Below are positions 1-12,599 of a DNA stretch of 64,000 bases, one piece after another. A model generated the notes under the pieces. That model saw nothing but the letters and a program-made list of their open reading frames with translations, ran no database searches and was not told the DNA's origin. A program made the position numbers and the translations under genes. Numbering within the stretch: the first letter of the stretch is position 1; every line of letters begins with the position of its first letter. Origin of the DNA: Lepus europaeus (taxonomy: Eukaryota > Chordata > Mammalia > Lagomorpha > Leporidae). Location: contig NC_084828.1 in assembly GCF_033115175.1 (NCBI RefSeq), positions 32,114,388 to 32,178,387 on the forward strand, written 5' to 3'.

Positions 1-209
1 TTTTGGACATAGTCAAGCCTTTTTCAGTAATAGGAAAGTTAACACTATTATGCCATATTGTGTTGCTTCTTTTTCTTTAGCTTTCATATATTGATAAGTT
101 GAGCTTGAAATTTGTCACAGAAAAGCAAGGATATATATTGGCCTTGATGAATCTGAATTTTGTGTGAATAAAAAAAACTCTGAAATCAAACCTATTTTGT
201 ATATTATAA

Positions 210-520
210 ATATCTAAACTCAATATCTTTGGGGAATTGGTTCTAAGACTTTTGAAATGGGAGTGTGCTATAATCTATGTATCTCAGTCTATATACTTTA
301 AATCATCTCTAGATTACTTACATGCCTAAAATAATGTAAATGCTCTATAATTAGCTATTATACTGTAGTAGTTAAGAAATAATGACAAGGGAAAAAAATC
401 TGCACATATTCAATACATAATCAGTTTTCTCTTTTGTATTTTATTTGAAATATTTTTAATATCCAGTTATTTAATCCATGAATACAGAACCTGTGGATAC
501 AGGAACTGACTTAAATATTT
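210..520 (+). mobile_element. Tigger-like (pogo) DNA transposon relic
   Basis: GGGGAATTGGTTCTAAGAC, ATCATCTCTAGATTACTTAC, AAGAAATAATGACAAGGG and GAACCTGTGGATACAGGAAC occur in the same order as in the copy at 6940-7305. The two copies confirm each other as one family. Confidence 0.65.
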
Positions 521-923
521 TACTTTTTCAGTATAGACCTTTTTTAAGAATGTCATAGTTCCAAAGTGCAATATATGATGTTCTTGTTTAAGATAGTATG
601 AAATATACATGAAACCTTTAGGCTAGCTTGCAGTCTGGAACTACGTAGGGCAGCTCTGCCTGCTAGGGATCAGCTGTCATCTGTATTTGCATCAGTATGT
701 CATCAGAATCCATGGATATACTCAACCTGGTCACATGGCTCTGCTTTTGAACATGCATCTGCTACGTTCCCTCTTTGCATAATCATATGTGGATAGATTG
801 CTGCAGAATTATAGTAACTCATCTCGTTGTAGACCCAGTAATGTGTGACATACTACTAGGAAGGAAAGGTGTTCAGAAGATAGTTGAGCTTAACTGCTTT
901 GACCTTTTGTCTTTTGCTGCTTA

Positions 924-1250
924 TCTTAGTCTGTTTGGGCTGCTATAACAAAATACCGTGGGTTGTGTTGCTTATAAGAGAAACAGTGCTAGAGGCTGAG
1001 ATCAAGGCCCTGGTGGATTCAGTGTCTGGTGAGGACCCACTTCCTCACAGACAAATATTTCACTATAACGTCACGTGGTGGAAGGAGCCGGGGAACTCCG
1101 AGGGCTCTTTTGTAAGGTTGCTAATCCCGTTCACGAGGATGCTGTCCTCATGACCAAATCATCTCAAAGGCTCTCCCTACAGATACCCTCACATAGTGGA
1201 TAGCTTTCAATATATGAATGATGGGGGTCACAAACATTTAGACCATAGTG
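924..1250 (-). mobile_element. MaLR (MLT1-type) solo LTR relic
   Basis: The reverse complement runs from GGTCTAAATGTTTGTGACCC near 1250 to a terminal TTTGTTATAGCAGCCCAAAC at about 940. This matches the MLT1 LTR layout, including CACCAGACACTGAATCCACC and GCCCTTGATCTCAGCCTC. It is non-coding, with no internal retroviral sequence beside it. The open frame at 884-1153 is a chance reading through it. Confidence 0.8.
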
Positions 1251-1569
1251 TACCACCAAAGCCCCATGTGGATATGCCAACCAATATGGCTAAAGTCAAT
1301 GTTGAGCGTAGTCCCATATGCAAGGTTTCCTTCTTAGGGGCCGACGTTATACCTCCCCTATATCTTCTGTTTTGCTTTTTAAAACTAGCTAGCTATATTT
1401 TTTGAAGTAGGAATAGATGGAGGATGACACATAAATATATTGAATAAAACAGGGAATCACATAGTTTGAACTGTCTTCTGTCTGGTTTCTTGGAGGAAGT
1501 GGTCAACATTATATATGTAAGTCATTTGTATTTTGGATATCATTTGTTTTTTCTTTTCCCCAAATAATC

Positions 1570-1785
1570 TATATTCCATTTTATGGTTATATCACGATTT
1601 ATCCATTCTTACTGTAAACAGACATCGAGTATTTTTCTAGTTTGTGCTTAAATATCAGGCTGCTATGAACTTCTTTATATTTTTTGGTAGAAATAAGCCT
1701 TTCTGACGAGTATATGGACAGGAGTGGAACTGCTGAGTGGGATGTACATATGCTTAGCTCTAGAATAATAGATACTTAAAGTGCT
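1570..1785 (-). mobile_element. Old L1M fragment
   Basis: L1M 3' region on the minus strand: CAGGCTGCTATGAACTTCTT and GACAGGAGTGGAACTGCTGA are typical blocks. Confidence 0.65.
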
Positions 1786-2424
1786 TCTAAGGATATTTAG
1801 TAAATGTCAATCAGTGTATGTTTTACTAGTAATTGTCTATATTATGTGATAGACTTATTTTCCTTCAACTTTTAATGTAAATAGTAAGTCCCTTTTTTAG
1901 GAGTTATTTCAAATTTCTCATCCATTGAAATTAAGTTGCTGACATTCTGATTCCATTATAATAAATATATGTATTTGGTTCACAATCTCCTAACCCTACT
2001 GAAGGAAAATAGGGCTTGAAACCCTCCTGTACATACTTACAGTTGTGGAAATACAGAAAATGAATTCTGAAGCAAAATCAGTGTAACATATAATGAAGAT
2101 GTTTTTATTGTATTTTTGATACTTTTTTGAATATTTAACATTATAGATATTCTTGAGATATAAAAATTATCTCAGTGTTTCTTATGACTTTCTGTTATAG
2201 AAAACTGTCTAGCAATTTAGTGGATAGTCTATAAAAAAGGATTTGAGGAGTTTTATGTTAATATTTTTTCTAGGTCTTTATGACAGTGCTATTCAGAAGT
2301 ATAATGTCAGCTATATCATGTGACTTGAAAAACATTCTCTCAATGAATAATAATTAGAAGTTGTGAGATACTTTACATTCTTTTTCTCTTAGTAAGATTT
2401 TGAAATGTGGTGTGTACTTTCACT

Positions 2425-2520
2425 TAGAGCAGCATGTCTCAGTTCAGACTGGGCTCCTTTCAAGTGCTCAGTAGCCACATGTGCAGTGGTTTCATATTGG
2501 ACAGCACAACTATAGAGCTA
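2425..2520. mobile_element. Ancient MER-type repeat fragment
   Basis: Contains CAAGTGCTCAGTAGCCACAT and ATATTGGACAGCACAACTAT, blocks of a common old repeat also seen around 44215-44790. Confidence 0.45.
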
Positions 2521-2552
2521 CATCATGGGTTTTGTTAAAAGACAATGTTTTA

Positions 2553-2897
2553 GGCCGGCGCCGTGGCTCAACAGGCTAATCCTCCGCCTTGCAGCGCCGG
2601 CACACCGGGTTCTAGTCCTGGTCGGGGCACCGATCCTGTCCTGGTTGCCCCTCTTCCAGGCCAGCTCTCTGCTGTGGCCCAGGAGTGCAGTGGAGGATGG
2701 CCCAAGTGTTTGGGCTCTGCACCGCATGGGAGACCAGGATAAGCACCTGGCTCCTGCCATCGGAACAGCGCGGTGCGCCGGCCGCAGCGCGCTACCGCGG
2801 CGGCCATTGGAGGGTGAACCAACGGCAAAAGGAAGACCTTTCTCTCTGTTTCTCTCTCACTGTCCACTCTCCCTGTCAAAAAAAAAAAAAAAAAAAA
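2553..2897 (+). mobile_element. CSINE, young full-length copy
   Basis: Complete CSINE. It has a tRNA-derived head with A-box-like GTGGCTCAACAGGCTAA, a B box GGTTCTAGTCC at 2608-2618, a CpG-rich body and a pure A tail at about 2878-2897. The TSD AAAAGACAATG(T/C)TTTA lies at about 2537-2552 and just after the tail. Retained CpGs and the clean tail mark it as one of the two youngest copies here. Confidence 0.96.
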
Positions 2898-3294
2898 GAC
2901 AATGCTTTAATCAAATTCACATCTAGTTCAGATCACCTTAGAGACCCAACAGAAGAAACCGTGTTGGATGCTTACTGTATTATGTTTAAGTAGATCTCAA
3001 ACAGCTTATTTTGCTTCCAGTTTGGTTTTATGTCAAATAAAGCAATTAGCCAATGTTCAGGGGCCATATATGTGTATTTAACTGTAGAATAAAAATCTGT
3101 GATGTGTAGGTTCACACCTTTCATCTTATCTCAGGTGACATATGCTGGGTAGAATTTTACAGGGTAGATTTCTTTTTTCCTTATCCTCCTGAAACAAGGA
3201 TGGTTTAATTTGGTAATCTGTTTGAAAAGTACATTTGTAAGAGATTTCTTCTGTTTCTGTAAGATACAGGAGACATGTTCTGCTTTAATATCTT

Positions 3295-3632
3295 GTTTTT
3301 TAAAAAGATTTATTTATTCATTTGAAAGGCAGAGTTACTCGGAGAGAGGAGAAGCAGAGAAAGAGAGAGAGAGAGAGATCTGCTGGTTGACTCCCTAATT
3401 GGTCGCAACGGCCGGAGCTGCGGTGATTCGAAGCCAGGGGCCAGGAGCTTCTTCTGGGTCTCCCACGTGGGTGCAGGGGCCCAAGGACTTGGGCCATCTT
3501 CTTGCTGCTTTCCCAGGCCACAGCAGAGAGCTGGATTGGAAGTGGAGCAGCCGGGTCTCGAACTGGCGCCCATATGGGATGTTGGCACTTCAGGCCAGGG
3601 CGTTAATCCACTGCGCCACAGCACTGGCCCCA
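3295..3632 (-). mobile_element. CSINE, minus strand
   Basis: It begins with the reversed tail (AAGATTTATTTATT) and an AG-rich tract and ends with the reversed head (GCGCCACAGCACTGGCCCC). A TSD CT(G/A)CTTT(A/G)ATATCTT is at 3280-3294 and 3633-3647. Confidence 0.94.
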
Positions 3633-4109
3633 CTACTTTGATATCTTAAAATTAGTGTGGATCAGGTAGACCTTGAAAAAACTTTTAGGAAGTAATTTTC
3701 CTATTTCATGTAATATAGATTGCCTTTCATTTTATACAGGTAGTCTTTAATTGTAGTTTTTGAAAGTTATATTTTTAGGTTACCTACAATAACTTCATAA
3801 TCGTGGAAAAAATATAATCAAAACATGTATTAGGAGGGGTATATGTGCTGCTCCAGAATACATTCAAAGCAGATGTTATAAATGTTTACTCCCTTATAGA
3901 ACAGATAACTTTATGGGGTAGTTTAATAAGGTCTACTCAGAAAGTTTGTTTGCAAGTTTTTGTTTTGTACTGTAGCTGTATTGAGCACATGACATTGAAC
4001 ACGTGACAGCCGACTCTCCTACATGTGGCTATAATGGTAATCATTTTCATGAGAACAAGAAGAATGAGAAGTTTTAGTTTCTTTATTTATCTTTCCACTG
4101 CACCTTCCA

Positions 4110-4680
4110 AATTCAGGCTTTAGTGCTAATTGTTGGTTGCTACAATGACTTTCTAACTAGCCTGTTGCCTTTTAGTATTATTACCTAGTGTATTCCACAC
4201 AGTGTAGTAAAAACAAAACTTTCTGATGAAAGTATCATTATCCTGAAAAACACCTTTGCTCACAAGGTAAAGGGCAAGTCCTGATTTTGTCTGGCTCATG
4301 CTTACCATAGTATCCAATATTTGATTTGCTCCATTTAAAAAATACGTTAATTGCCCGTTTCTTACAATGCCATGTTATTTTTGCCTTCTTCACCTCAGAT
4401 GTCTTTTTATTTCCCCACTAGTTTCTTTTACCTAGATGCTACCTATCCTGTGATTTGTGAAATTACTCTGCCCAAAGGGAACAAGAGCCACCTTCTACTC
4501 TCCCATAGTAATTTATGGGTACCGTTCATACTGCATTTATTTTTCATAGCTTTTTATTCATCTCTTCAGTAAGAATGTAAACTTCTGAAGGGAAAGGATC
4601 ATATATTTTATGACTTTGTGATTTGTAAAGCACTTCACTGTAAGCCTCACATACAAGGTGATGAAGTATTATTGAAATAA
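4110..4680 (+). mobile_element. LINE L2 3' region
   Basis: Weakly preserved plus-strand L2: cytosine/thymine-rich body and AAGAATGTAAACTTCTGAAG with GGGAAAGGATCATA near 4570-4605, equivalent to the L2 AATGTAAGCTCC block. The open frame at 4351-4572 lies within it and is not a gene. Confidence 0.55.
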
Positions 4681-4710
4681 AACTCCAGGTTATATCCCAA
4701 TACCATTTTA

Positions 4711-5070
4711 TTTATTTGTTGTAATAATAAATTTAGAAAGATGTTTATTTTCATCTACTTGAAAAGCAGAGCAATGAGGTGGGGGAGGGAAGAGATTGAG
4801 AGATTGATTCCATCTACTGGTTTACTCCCCACATATCTGAATCTACCAGGATTGGGCCAGGCCAAAGTGAGGAGTGCAAAACTCCATTTATGTCTCCTAC
4901 ATGGGTGGCAGGGACCCAAGTACTGGGACCATCGTCTGTTTCCTCCTGGGCTGCAGGAGCAGGAAGCTGGATCGGAAGTAGATGGCCAGAACTTGGAGAT
5001 AACAGTCGGATAGGGGATGCAGCATCCCAAGCAGTGAATTAACACTTTGTGCCACAATGCCCACCCTATG
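4711..5070 (-). mobile_element. CSINE, old divergent copy
   Basis: Divergent minus-strand CSINE with a complex A/T tail, ending CACAATGCCCACCC. The 11-bp TSD ATACCATTTTA is exact at 4700-4710 and 5071-5081. Confidence 0.9.
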
Positions 5071-5081
5071 ATACCATTTTA

Positions 5082-6294
5082 AAGCTTCAGAGACAGTTTT
5101 TAAAAGGGAGAAGAGTTCATCCTTTCTTATTTTATGCAAGTTACTTCCGCTTGTGTAGCATTTTTTTCATAGGGTTTTCTTGAAGATGAAGTGATAATGT
5201 GTATTGGAAATTTGATATGAGTATTTGTGATAGTACATGTATCTATTATGTTGAATGTGTAAATTTCTTAGACTAATGTGATATACATAATACATTTTAA
5301 ATGTTCTTTGACTGAACAATAAACAAGATTGATTTAGTGTTAACTGAATGTTTACCTTAGTAAGTCTCTTTGCTATTCACCGAGAAAGAAAATATAGTTG
5401 TCAGTCATAAAAGTAATAAATTATCTTTGTTGAATGTGGCAGTTTTAAATATGAATAAGTTTAGAAGTTTGATTGACTTTCCAGAGTGATCCTTAGTTTT
5501 TCTTATTCAGTTCACATTAGTTCACAGAAAGAGGTTCTGGGAAGAATGATTTTTTAGAATCAGAGGCTTAAACCATGTAATTTAGTCCCTGTTAGTGTGC
5601 ACTGATTATGGTATGCGTTTAAAAGCTCCAATGTTGGTTACACAAAGCAGTAATAGATACTGAATTTGGGAGAGAAGACAGTGGTTGTGGTTTCTGAATC
5701 TTTGTTACGCATAATAAAATACAATGTTTAATTTAGATAATGCTCTTTGAACAACTAATACATTTATGAGGCTAACCTCCTATGCTGCCCTGTATACTTC
5801 TTTAGGAAGTATAGGTACCCTTTATTGTATACATAGGCCATAAAATTTAGAAAAACTTCAGCCTTTTCTTTAATTTTAATTAAAAAATTGATTCTTTAGT
5901 TTTATTTTTACTTTATAGACAAAATGTCTGAAAACCTGTTTATTCTCATAGAAATGAATAAAGCCAGATGATGATTGTTATGCTGTATTAAAAATATGCA
6001 TACAGCTTATTAATAGTGATGCTTTAGTGGATTAATACTAATTTGCCATTTTCACAGTAACTTCAGGAAATGAAAAGTTGATAACATTTTATTTAAATAT
6101 TCCCAGGAGTGTCTGTTAGAGGAGTAGCATTTGTTGGAAAGTCACATATAATTTAAACAGTCTGTTGACCACAATACTTTTGTTAGCTTTAATAGCTTTT
6201 AATAGAGTAACTTATCTTCATCTTTAGTGGAAAATGGGGATTATTTTCCCAGCTTTCCTTTTAAAGCAAAAGTATATGAAATTATTTAGTAGTG
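5082..6294. other. AT-rich unique sequence
   Basis: No gene or recognisable repeat; ordinary intronic or intergenic DNA. Confidence 0.6.
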
Positions 6295-6410
6295 TCTCTT
6301 ACCCATAGGAGGTATATTCTAAGATACCCAGAGTATGCCTGGGTATACATAGATAGTACTCATCCAAATATGTTATGTTTTCTTTTCCTGTATTTACACA
6401 ATATTTAATG
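6295..6410 (+). mobile_element. Tigger-like fragment
   Basis: CCATAGGAGGTATATTCTAA, ACCCAGAGTATGCCTG and TATGTTATGTTTTC fit the start of a Tigger-type element. Confidence 0.5.
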
Positions 6411-6939
6411 CCTTTTCCAACTTCACTAAGTACTTATCACACACTGTGGCCCTAACTTTGGCAGTTTGGGGTGTGACAGCAAAACCAGCATGGATTTTTT
6501 TTTTCTTTTTCAAAGTTAAATGGATAGGTGATTTAATCTTACAATACATATGTCTTAGAAACCTCAGCATATAATTTTTTCTCTTCCCTTAAGTTGAAAA
6601 CTGTTACCTTTTCACTTAAGAAGTACCGTGCAGCCTCTTTGGGCCTATCTAAATTGCCAGCATCATTCCCTTGCACTTTGGGGCCACTATTAAGTAAAAT
6701 AAGGGTTACTTGATCACAGTCTTTGCTACACAGTGGCATTTGATTGGATAATGTAGAAGACTAGTAAGTGTCTCACAGGTGAGTAGCATATCTAGTGTGA
6801 TTACAGTGGACAGAGTGTCATCACCAGCAAGGTGGAGTAGGCTGGTGTGAGATTTCATAATGCCACTTAGAATGGAACACAGTGTAAAAGTTATGAATTG
6901 CTTATATCTGTAATTGTCCATTTAATATTTTTGGACCTC

Positions 6940-7305
6940 AGTTAATGTAATTGAAACTGGAAAGTGAAACCATGGAAAAGGGGAACTGCAAAGTTGTTCC
7001 TGGATATATGTGGGGGATTGGTTCCAGGATTAGATGCTGAAGTTTCTTCTATAAAACAGTATAATTTTTGTATGTAACTTACACATTCCTTCTTTATACA
7101 TTGAATCACCTCTAGGTTACTTAGGACATCTAATATAATGCAAATTCTGGGTAAATAGAGATATTGTTTTGTTTGAGAAATAATGACATGGGGGAAAAAG
7201 TCTGTGTATGTCCAGTATAGATGTAATGCATTCCCCACCCTCCTCAAACCCCAATACACAGTTAGTTGAATTCGCAGATGTCAAACCTGTGGATGTGGAG
7301 GGTGA
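6940..7305 (+). mobile_element. Tigger-like (pogo) DNA transposon relic
   Basis: Second copy of the family at 210-520: GGGGGATTGGTTCCAGGATT, GAATCACCTCTAGGTTACTT, GAGAAATAATGACATGGG and AAACCTGTGGATGTGGAGGG. No transposase frame remains. Confidence 0.68.
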
Positions 7306-7369
7306 CTGGTATTTTTCTTTTACCTCTTTATGTAGACATTAAGAGCAGGCACCATCATGGCCACAGTGT

Positions 7370-7535
7370 AATGTGGTAGAGTGGCAAATGGTGGTCTTAC
7401 AATTCAAAGATTTATATTTAAGCCCTGGGTCTCCCCATAGACTGTGGCACTTATTTTACCTGATTTTCAGCTTCCTGATTTGTAGGATGAGGATACAACC
7501 TTCATGCAGGAATAAATGAGGAAATATATACTGTA
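7370..7535 (+). mobile_element. MIR SINE
   Basis: Ancient tRNA-derived MIR order: GTGGTAGAGTGGCAAATG, CTGTGGCACTTATTTTACCT, then GATTTGTAGGATGAGGATAC and AATAAATGAGG. Confidence 0.6.
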
Positions 7536-8511
7536 TTTCATCAGTGTGATCTTATAGCAAGATCACATGCTGTTGACATTAATCGTGATAGATTTTTCGG
7601 AAGAAGTAAATGGGTCTCAAGAGGATGACTGTTTTACTCAGAAGCACCTCCTTCTAAATTAGAGCACTTTCCTCCTCATGTTTTCTGTTTTTCTTTTTCC
7701 GCTTCTACTTTTAAGAGTTTTCACAAACCCTGGTCCGTGCTTTTGAATTCCTGTGAGGTCTGAACTAGTTAGCATCTGCCAGCTCCTGATATAGTGACCA
7801 CTTCCTCCAATTCTCCTTTCCTGCTACACCCTTGCTTACTGTGTTTCTTTGGTGATTATCTGGCCTTCATTCCACTTTTGTAGAGTTCTAGATCAGTTCT
7901 GGCTTAGGAATAGCAATGTCTGAATTTCTTTGAACTTAAAGCAAGGTGGTGCATTAGAGTCAGTTATTGTGTTTATTTTTTCCCTAGGGAAGACAGACAG
8001 TTTTCAAATAAAAAAAAAAATTTGATAAAACCTCACCTGGACTTGCTTTGTGTTTCATCATGTGGCAGTTACAGGCTTTAAAAGTGACTTCTGCCTGCAT
8101 ACCCAGGTTAAAAATAAGTTTTCAGTGTAAAGTCTGAGTTTGGAAGTGACTCACCATAAATGGAACTACTTCAAAATGCATGGCCTTAAGTACTATTTGA
8201 ATTTTTATAGGTTTAAAGTTTTGCTGACTGGAAGAAAAATAAAAGGCTAGGTGCCAGTTTTTACTGGGTCAAGACTTATTTTTAAAGTATCAACAGTTCC
8301 TCAGTTTTTTGATACTTAAAAAGTCGTAAAGATACTGCTGCACAAAGTTTTAGTAGGCTTTATTCTGGCAGGGAGATTTCAGGGTCTTTATGCTGTGTTG
8401 GGTGGGGGGGAGGCAGAGTATTTGGTGAATTTGCCAATAGAAACTGTCAGAAGCTACACTACTCTATGAACACCCACACATACATACCCACACATACTCT
8501 AGGAATATATA

Positions 8512-8765
8512 TGATTTATTTATTATTTATTTCTTGAAAGGCAGGATGACAGAGAAACTTACCTCTGCTAATTTCCTCCCCAAATGCCCTCAGCAGCCAG
8601 GACTTGGCCAGGCTGAAGCCAGTAGGCAGGAACTCCATCTGGGTCTTCTTCATGGAAGGGACTCAGCTATGTGAGCCATCATCTGCAGCTTCGTAGGCTC
8701 ATTAGTAGGGAGCTGAATTGGAAGCAGAGTAGCTAGGACTCAGACTAACACTTTGCCACAGCATA
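8512..8765 (-). mobile_element. CSINE, old and partial
   Basis: Reversed tail (GATTTATTTATTATTTATTT, then GAAAGGCAG), degraded body, and a head truncated after TTTGCCACAGCA. No clear TSD. Confidence 0.8.
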
Positions 8766-8823
8766 TTTTTAGTGAAGAAGTCTAGCAGGGTCAGCAAAGT
8801 CTTACAGTTATATTTGTGTCTGT

Positions 8824-9063
8824 GGCCAGCAGTGTGGCATAGTCAACAAAGCAGCCGCCTGCAATGCCAGCATCCCATATGGGCACCGATTTGAGCTCTG
8901 ATCCAGCTCTCTGCTATGGCCTGGGAAAGCAGTGGAAGGTGGCCCAAGTCCTTGGGCCCTTGCAGCAGCGTGGGAGACCTGGAAGAAGCTTCTGGCTCCT
9001 GGCCTCGGATTGGCACAGCCCTGGCAGTTGTGGCCATCTAGGGAGTGAACCAGCCGATGGAAG

Positions 9064-9107
<44 letters not shown>

Positions 9108-9159
9108 TTCTGCCTCTCTGTAACTCTGCCTTTCAAATAAATAAATAAATCTTAAAAAA
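8824..9159 (+). mobile_element. CSINE with long CT tract
   Basis: Full plus-strand CSINE starting GGCCAGCAGTGTGGC. It has an expanded (CT)n tract at about 9064-9105 and a tail CAAATAAATAAATAAATCTT. The CT run is the element's own microsatellite and is likely to vary in length. Confidence 0.94.
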
Positions 9160-9299
9160 TTTACTTTTGTGTTTTTAGCATAGATCTAGGCACAAAAGAC
9201 ATGAACAATGATTTATAAACAGACTATTAATCTTGTGTGGAAAGGTCAGGAGGCTGACTAACCAAAGCAATTGGTCTGACAATATGGAGGCTTTATTGG

Positions 9300-9455
9300 C
9301 TGGTGCTTGTGGAGTGCAGAAACATGACCTGGATTTGAATTGCAGATCCACCTCTTACCTCAGTTCAACTTTTCTGAGCCTAGTCTGTAAAACTGGATAA
9401 TGTCTACTTTATAGGTAATGATTAAGGGAGATAACATGATTTAGCATTGTTGTCA
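9300..9455 (+). mobile_element. MIR SINE
   Basis: TTGAATTGCAGATCCACCTC, AACTTTTCTGAGCCTAGTCT and GTAAAACTGGATAATGTCTA in MIR order. Confidence 0.65.
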
Positions 9456-9697
9456 ATAACTGCTATTTACTTGCTTCTAGTTAATAAAAATTAATAAGTG
9501 GGGATAACTCCTAAAGGGTTGTTTTAAAACTTACAGAGGTCTATTCAACACTACTTAAAATCTTTAGGGAATCACATTGGACTTAAGACAGTGTTTACAG
9601 TCTAATGGATTGAAGTTAGCAAGGGCTGAGGCATTGTGGTGTGGTAGATGATCCAGGAGGGAATCCTAACTCTGCCGTTACTTCTGATTATTGACTT

Positions 9698-10023
9698 TTT
9701 TAAAGATTTATTTATTTATTTATTTATTTGAAAGAGTGACACAGAGAAGGAGAGGCAGAGAGGGAGAAGAGAGATCTTCCATCCTCTGGTTCACTCCCCA
9801 GTTGGCTGCAATGGCCGGAGTTGGGCCGATCAGGAGCCAGGAGCTTCCTGCTGGTCTCCCACGTGGGTGCAGGCATCCCAGGACTCAGGCCATCTACTGC
9901 TTTCCCAGGCCATAGTAGAGAGCTGGATTGGAAGTGGAGCAGCCGGGTCTCGAACTGGTGCCTATATGGGATGCCAGCATTTCAGGCCAAGGTGTTAACT
10001 CTCTGTGCCATAGTGGTGGCCCC
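9698..10023 (-). mobile_element. CSINE, minus strand
   Basis: Reversed (TTTA)n tail at about 9709-9730, GAGAAGGAGAGGCAGAGAGG tract, and body ending GTGCCATAGTGGTGGCCCCC. Full length, with moderate divergence. Confidence 0.92.
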
Positions 10024-10110
10024 CAAAATGACCATTTTATTCCTATACATATTTTGGTATTCTGTATCAACTGCCAAAAATCAGAGAAAACATATGGTAT
10101 TTGTCTTTCT

Positions 10111-10884
10111 AAGACTGGCTTTTTTTTAAACTTTCATTTAATAAATATAAATTTCCAAAGTACAGCTTTTGGATTACAGTGGCTTTTTCCCCCCAGTAAC
10201 TTCCCTCCCACCGACAACCCTCCCATCTCCCGCTCCCTCTCCCATTCCATTCACATCAAGATTCATTTTCAATTATCTTTATATACAGAAGATCAATTGA
10301 GTATATATTAAGTAAAGATTTCAACAGTTTGCCCCCATAAAGCAACACAAAGTGAAAAAATACTGTTTGAGTACTAGTTATAGCATTAATTCACATTGAA
10401 CAACACATTAAGGACAGAGATCCTACATGAGGAGTAAGTGCACAGTGACTCCTGTTGTTGATTTAACAATTGACATTCTTGTTTATAGCATCAGTAATCA
10501 CCCTAGGCTCTAGTCAGAGTTGCCAAGGCTATGGACCAACTCCGATCTTATTTAGACAAGGTCATAGTCAAAGTGGAAGTTCTCTCCTCCCTTCAGAGAA
10601 AGGTACCTCCTTCTTTGATGGCCCATTCTTTCCGCTGGGTTCTTACTCACAGAGATCTTTGATTTAGGTGTTTTTTTTGGTTTGTTTTTTGCCAGAGTGT
10701 CTTGACTTTCCATGCCTAAAATATTCTCATGAGCTCTTCAGCCAGATCTGAATGCCTTAAGGGCTGATTCTGAGGCCAGAGTGCTGTTTAGGACATCCGC
10801 CATTCTATGAGTCTGCTGTGTATCCCGCTTCCCATGTAGGATCGTTCTCTCCTTTTTAATTGTATCAGTTAAAGACTGGCTTTT
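10111..10884 (-). mobile_element. 5'-truncated lagomorph L1 with TSD
   Basis: L1 3'UTR on the minus strand. The body is 10124-10871 and its A-rich 3' end is at the left. A 13-bp duplication AAGACTGGCTTTT lies at 10111-10123 and 10872-10884. The tract rich in CCTCCC (about 10195-10235) and the downstream 3'UTR recur in the second copy at 30453-31017, which shows that both are L1 tails of one lineage. No ORF2 coding sequence remains. Confidence 0.88.
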
Positions 10885-12599
10885 AATTCCTTCATCTGCT
10901 GTCCCTCCTGCTTCATTTCCTATGTAGAGAGTGACCCAAAGAAGAAACAAAGAAGAGCAGGAGGCAGTGAGACTTGAACTTGAAATCAGCCTATAGTTAG
11001 CCTTGGATGATCCCCCATCATTTCTGAACAAAAGTCCTTAGTTAAATTGACCCTATGATTGCTTTATGAAGTTTTACCAACAAATAATAATTTTAACAAC
11101 AAAATAATTTTAACTGCTTTTGTTTGCTGTTAGAGAATATGGTGGGAAGAGTTTGCATAAAATCTCTACTTTTCTCAGTGACTTTAAACAAATTATTTTC
11201 TAGAACTGTACTTCATCAGAACAATTTTCCAAAAATGACAGTGAATGGAGCTATGGATAATTAAATAGTTATTATATATTATAGGTATTGTATTAAATAA
11301 AAATTAAGTTTATTGTATAGTAAGGTTATTATCTCTTCCTTCTGGTCTCATCTGTCTACAGTAAGTAATTTGGTTGACTAAGGACTTAATAACTTTATAA
11401 GAATTTTCGAAGTTTATAAGACTTCTCTGAGGAGGCACTTTTTTTATTAGGTCATACTGAGAACTTGAAGAGCTTTAGTTTTGGGTCATTATAGTTATGG
11501 CTTTGGCACTAATTAACATGTTGGCTTTGAGTTAAAAATCAAAACCCCTTGACTCAAAACCAGCCCTTTGGCTCCTCCCGTTAGTCATTGACTTCCTCCT
11601 TTCTCCTCCGATCTGGGATTACTTTGGGGATGAAAGGAACATCTCCAGTGAATGGATCATGTCCCCCAGCTGCTTTCCAGAGTATGTGCACATACAGAGG
11701 GAACGTAATTATCTTATTTAATTTTGCTTTCTTAATTCCCGTTTATTTTCTCTTGGGACCTCTTTTCCTCTCTCTACCTCCCAGTGTCCTCTTGACTTCA
11801 TTTTTCTTTTTTCCTTCCTGTGGATGAGCACCTAATGACCTGCAGAACATTTTTAGGCATATAATGGTTTGGAGCTGATTTTGCCATTTTTGTTATTTTA
11901 AAGCTCTGTATTTGAACTGCCTTTGCTTTGGTCATATTCTTTTTAAATTCCCAATTAATTGCATCCACAGTGTTTGTAACATTCCTGTGAGAAGCATGAC
12001 TTACATTGAAATATCTTGAGGTTCTGTCATATGACAGGTTCTCGAGGCTTACAGCTTGAAAAAGGGATAGACAGCTAAGTTCTGTTCGCCTTCATTGTAG
12101 TTTGCAGGAAACGATGTGAACACTTGAAAAAAAAATTCTGTGTGTTAAAATATATGTAATGGAAGACTACTAAAACGATAAAGGGTTTATTTCACTCATC
12201 AGGAGGTTTGGAGTATGGGTGACTAATTGCCGTTACAAAGTTCCCAAGGACCCCTTAGGTTTTCTGTCTTTCAACTATACCTTCTTGAGTGTCTGTGTGA
12301 TGTCACTCTTCATGGTTGCAAACTGGCTGTTTTCCCATGCTGTTTTCTTTTCTTTTTTAAAGTGAGGAAAATAGTCACCTTCTCTGACCATAATTGTACT
12401 CGCGTACTCAAGCCTAAGCCTGTTATTCCCAGAGGAAACATTGCTTGTCATAAATGGCTTTTCCTGATCAGTGTTCACCACCTGAGGCTGCCATGAAGCA
12501 AGAAAGGGGACAGTGTGTTTTTGAGGAGGCACCATAGCAAGTGAGGAACGCAGTTTTGTTAGCTTCTGTATTGTCTCTTGTGAGATCACAGAATATGGT
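10885..12599. other. Unique AT-rich sequence
   Basis: No recognised repeat between the L1 at 10124-10871 and the L2 at 12600. The open frames at 11588-11827 and 12227-12496 have no convincing splice sites or family resemblance. Confidence 0.5.

Noticed and set aside
884..1405. Open frames of 89 and 69 codons
   Set aside because: They read through a minus-strand MLT1-type LTR relic and adjacent DNA; no splice sites or gene family resemblance.
2608..2618. Pol III B-box as evidence for a tRNA gene
   Set aside because: It belongs to the tRNA-derived head of a CSINE; no cloverleaf or intact tRNA is present.
2518..2993. Several overlapping open frames up to 133 codons
   Set aside because: All lie in the GC-rich young CSINE. 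Similar frames recur at every CSINE in the window.
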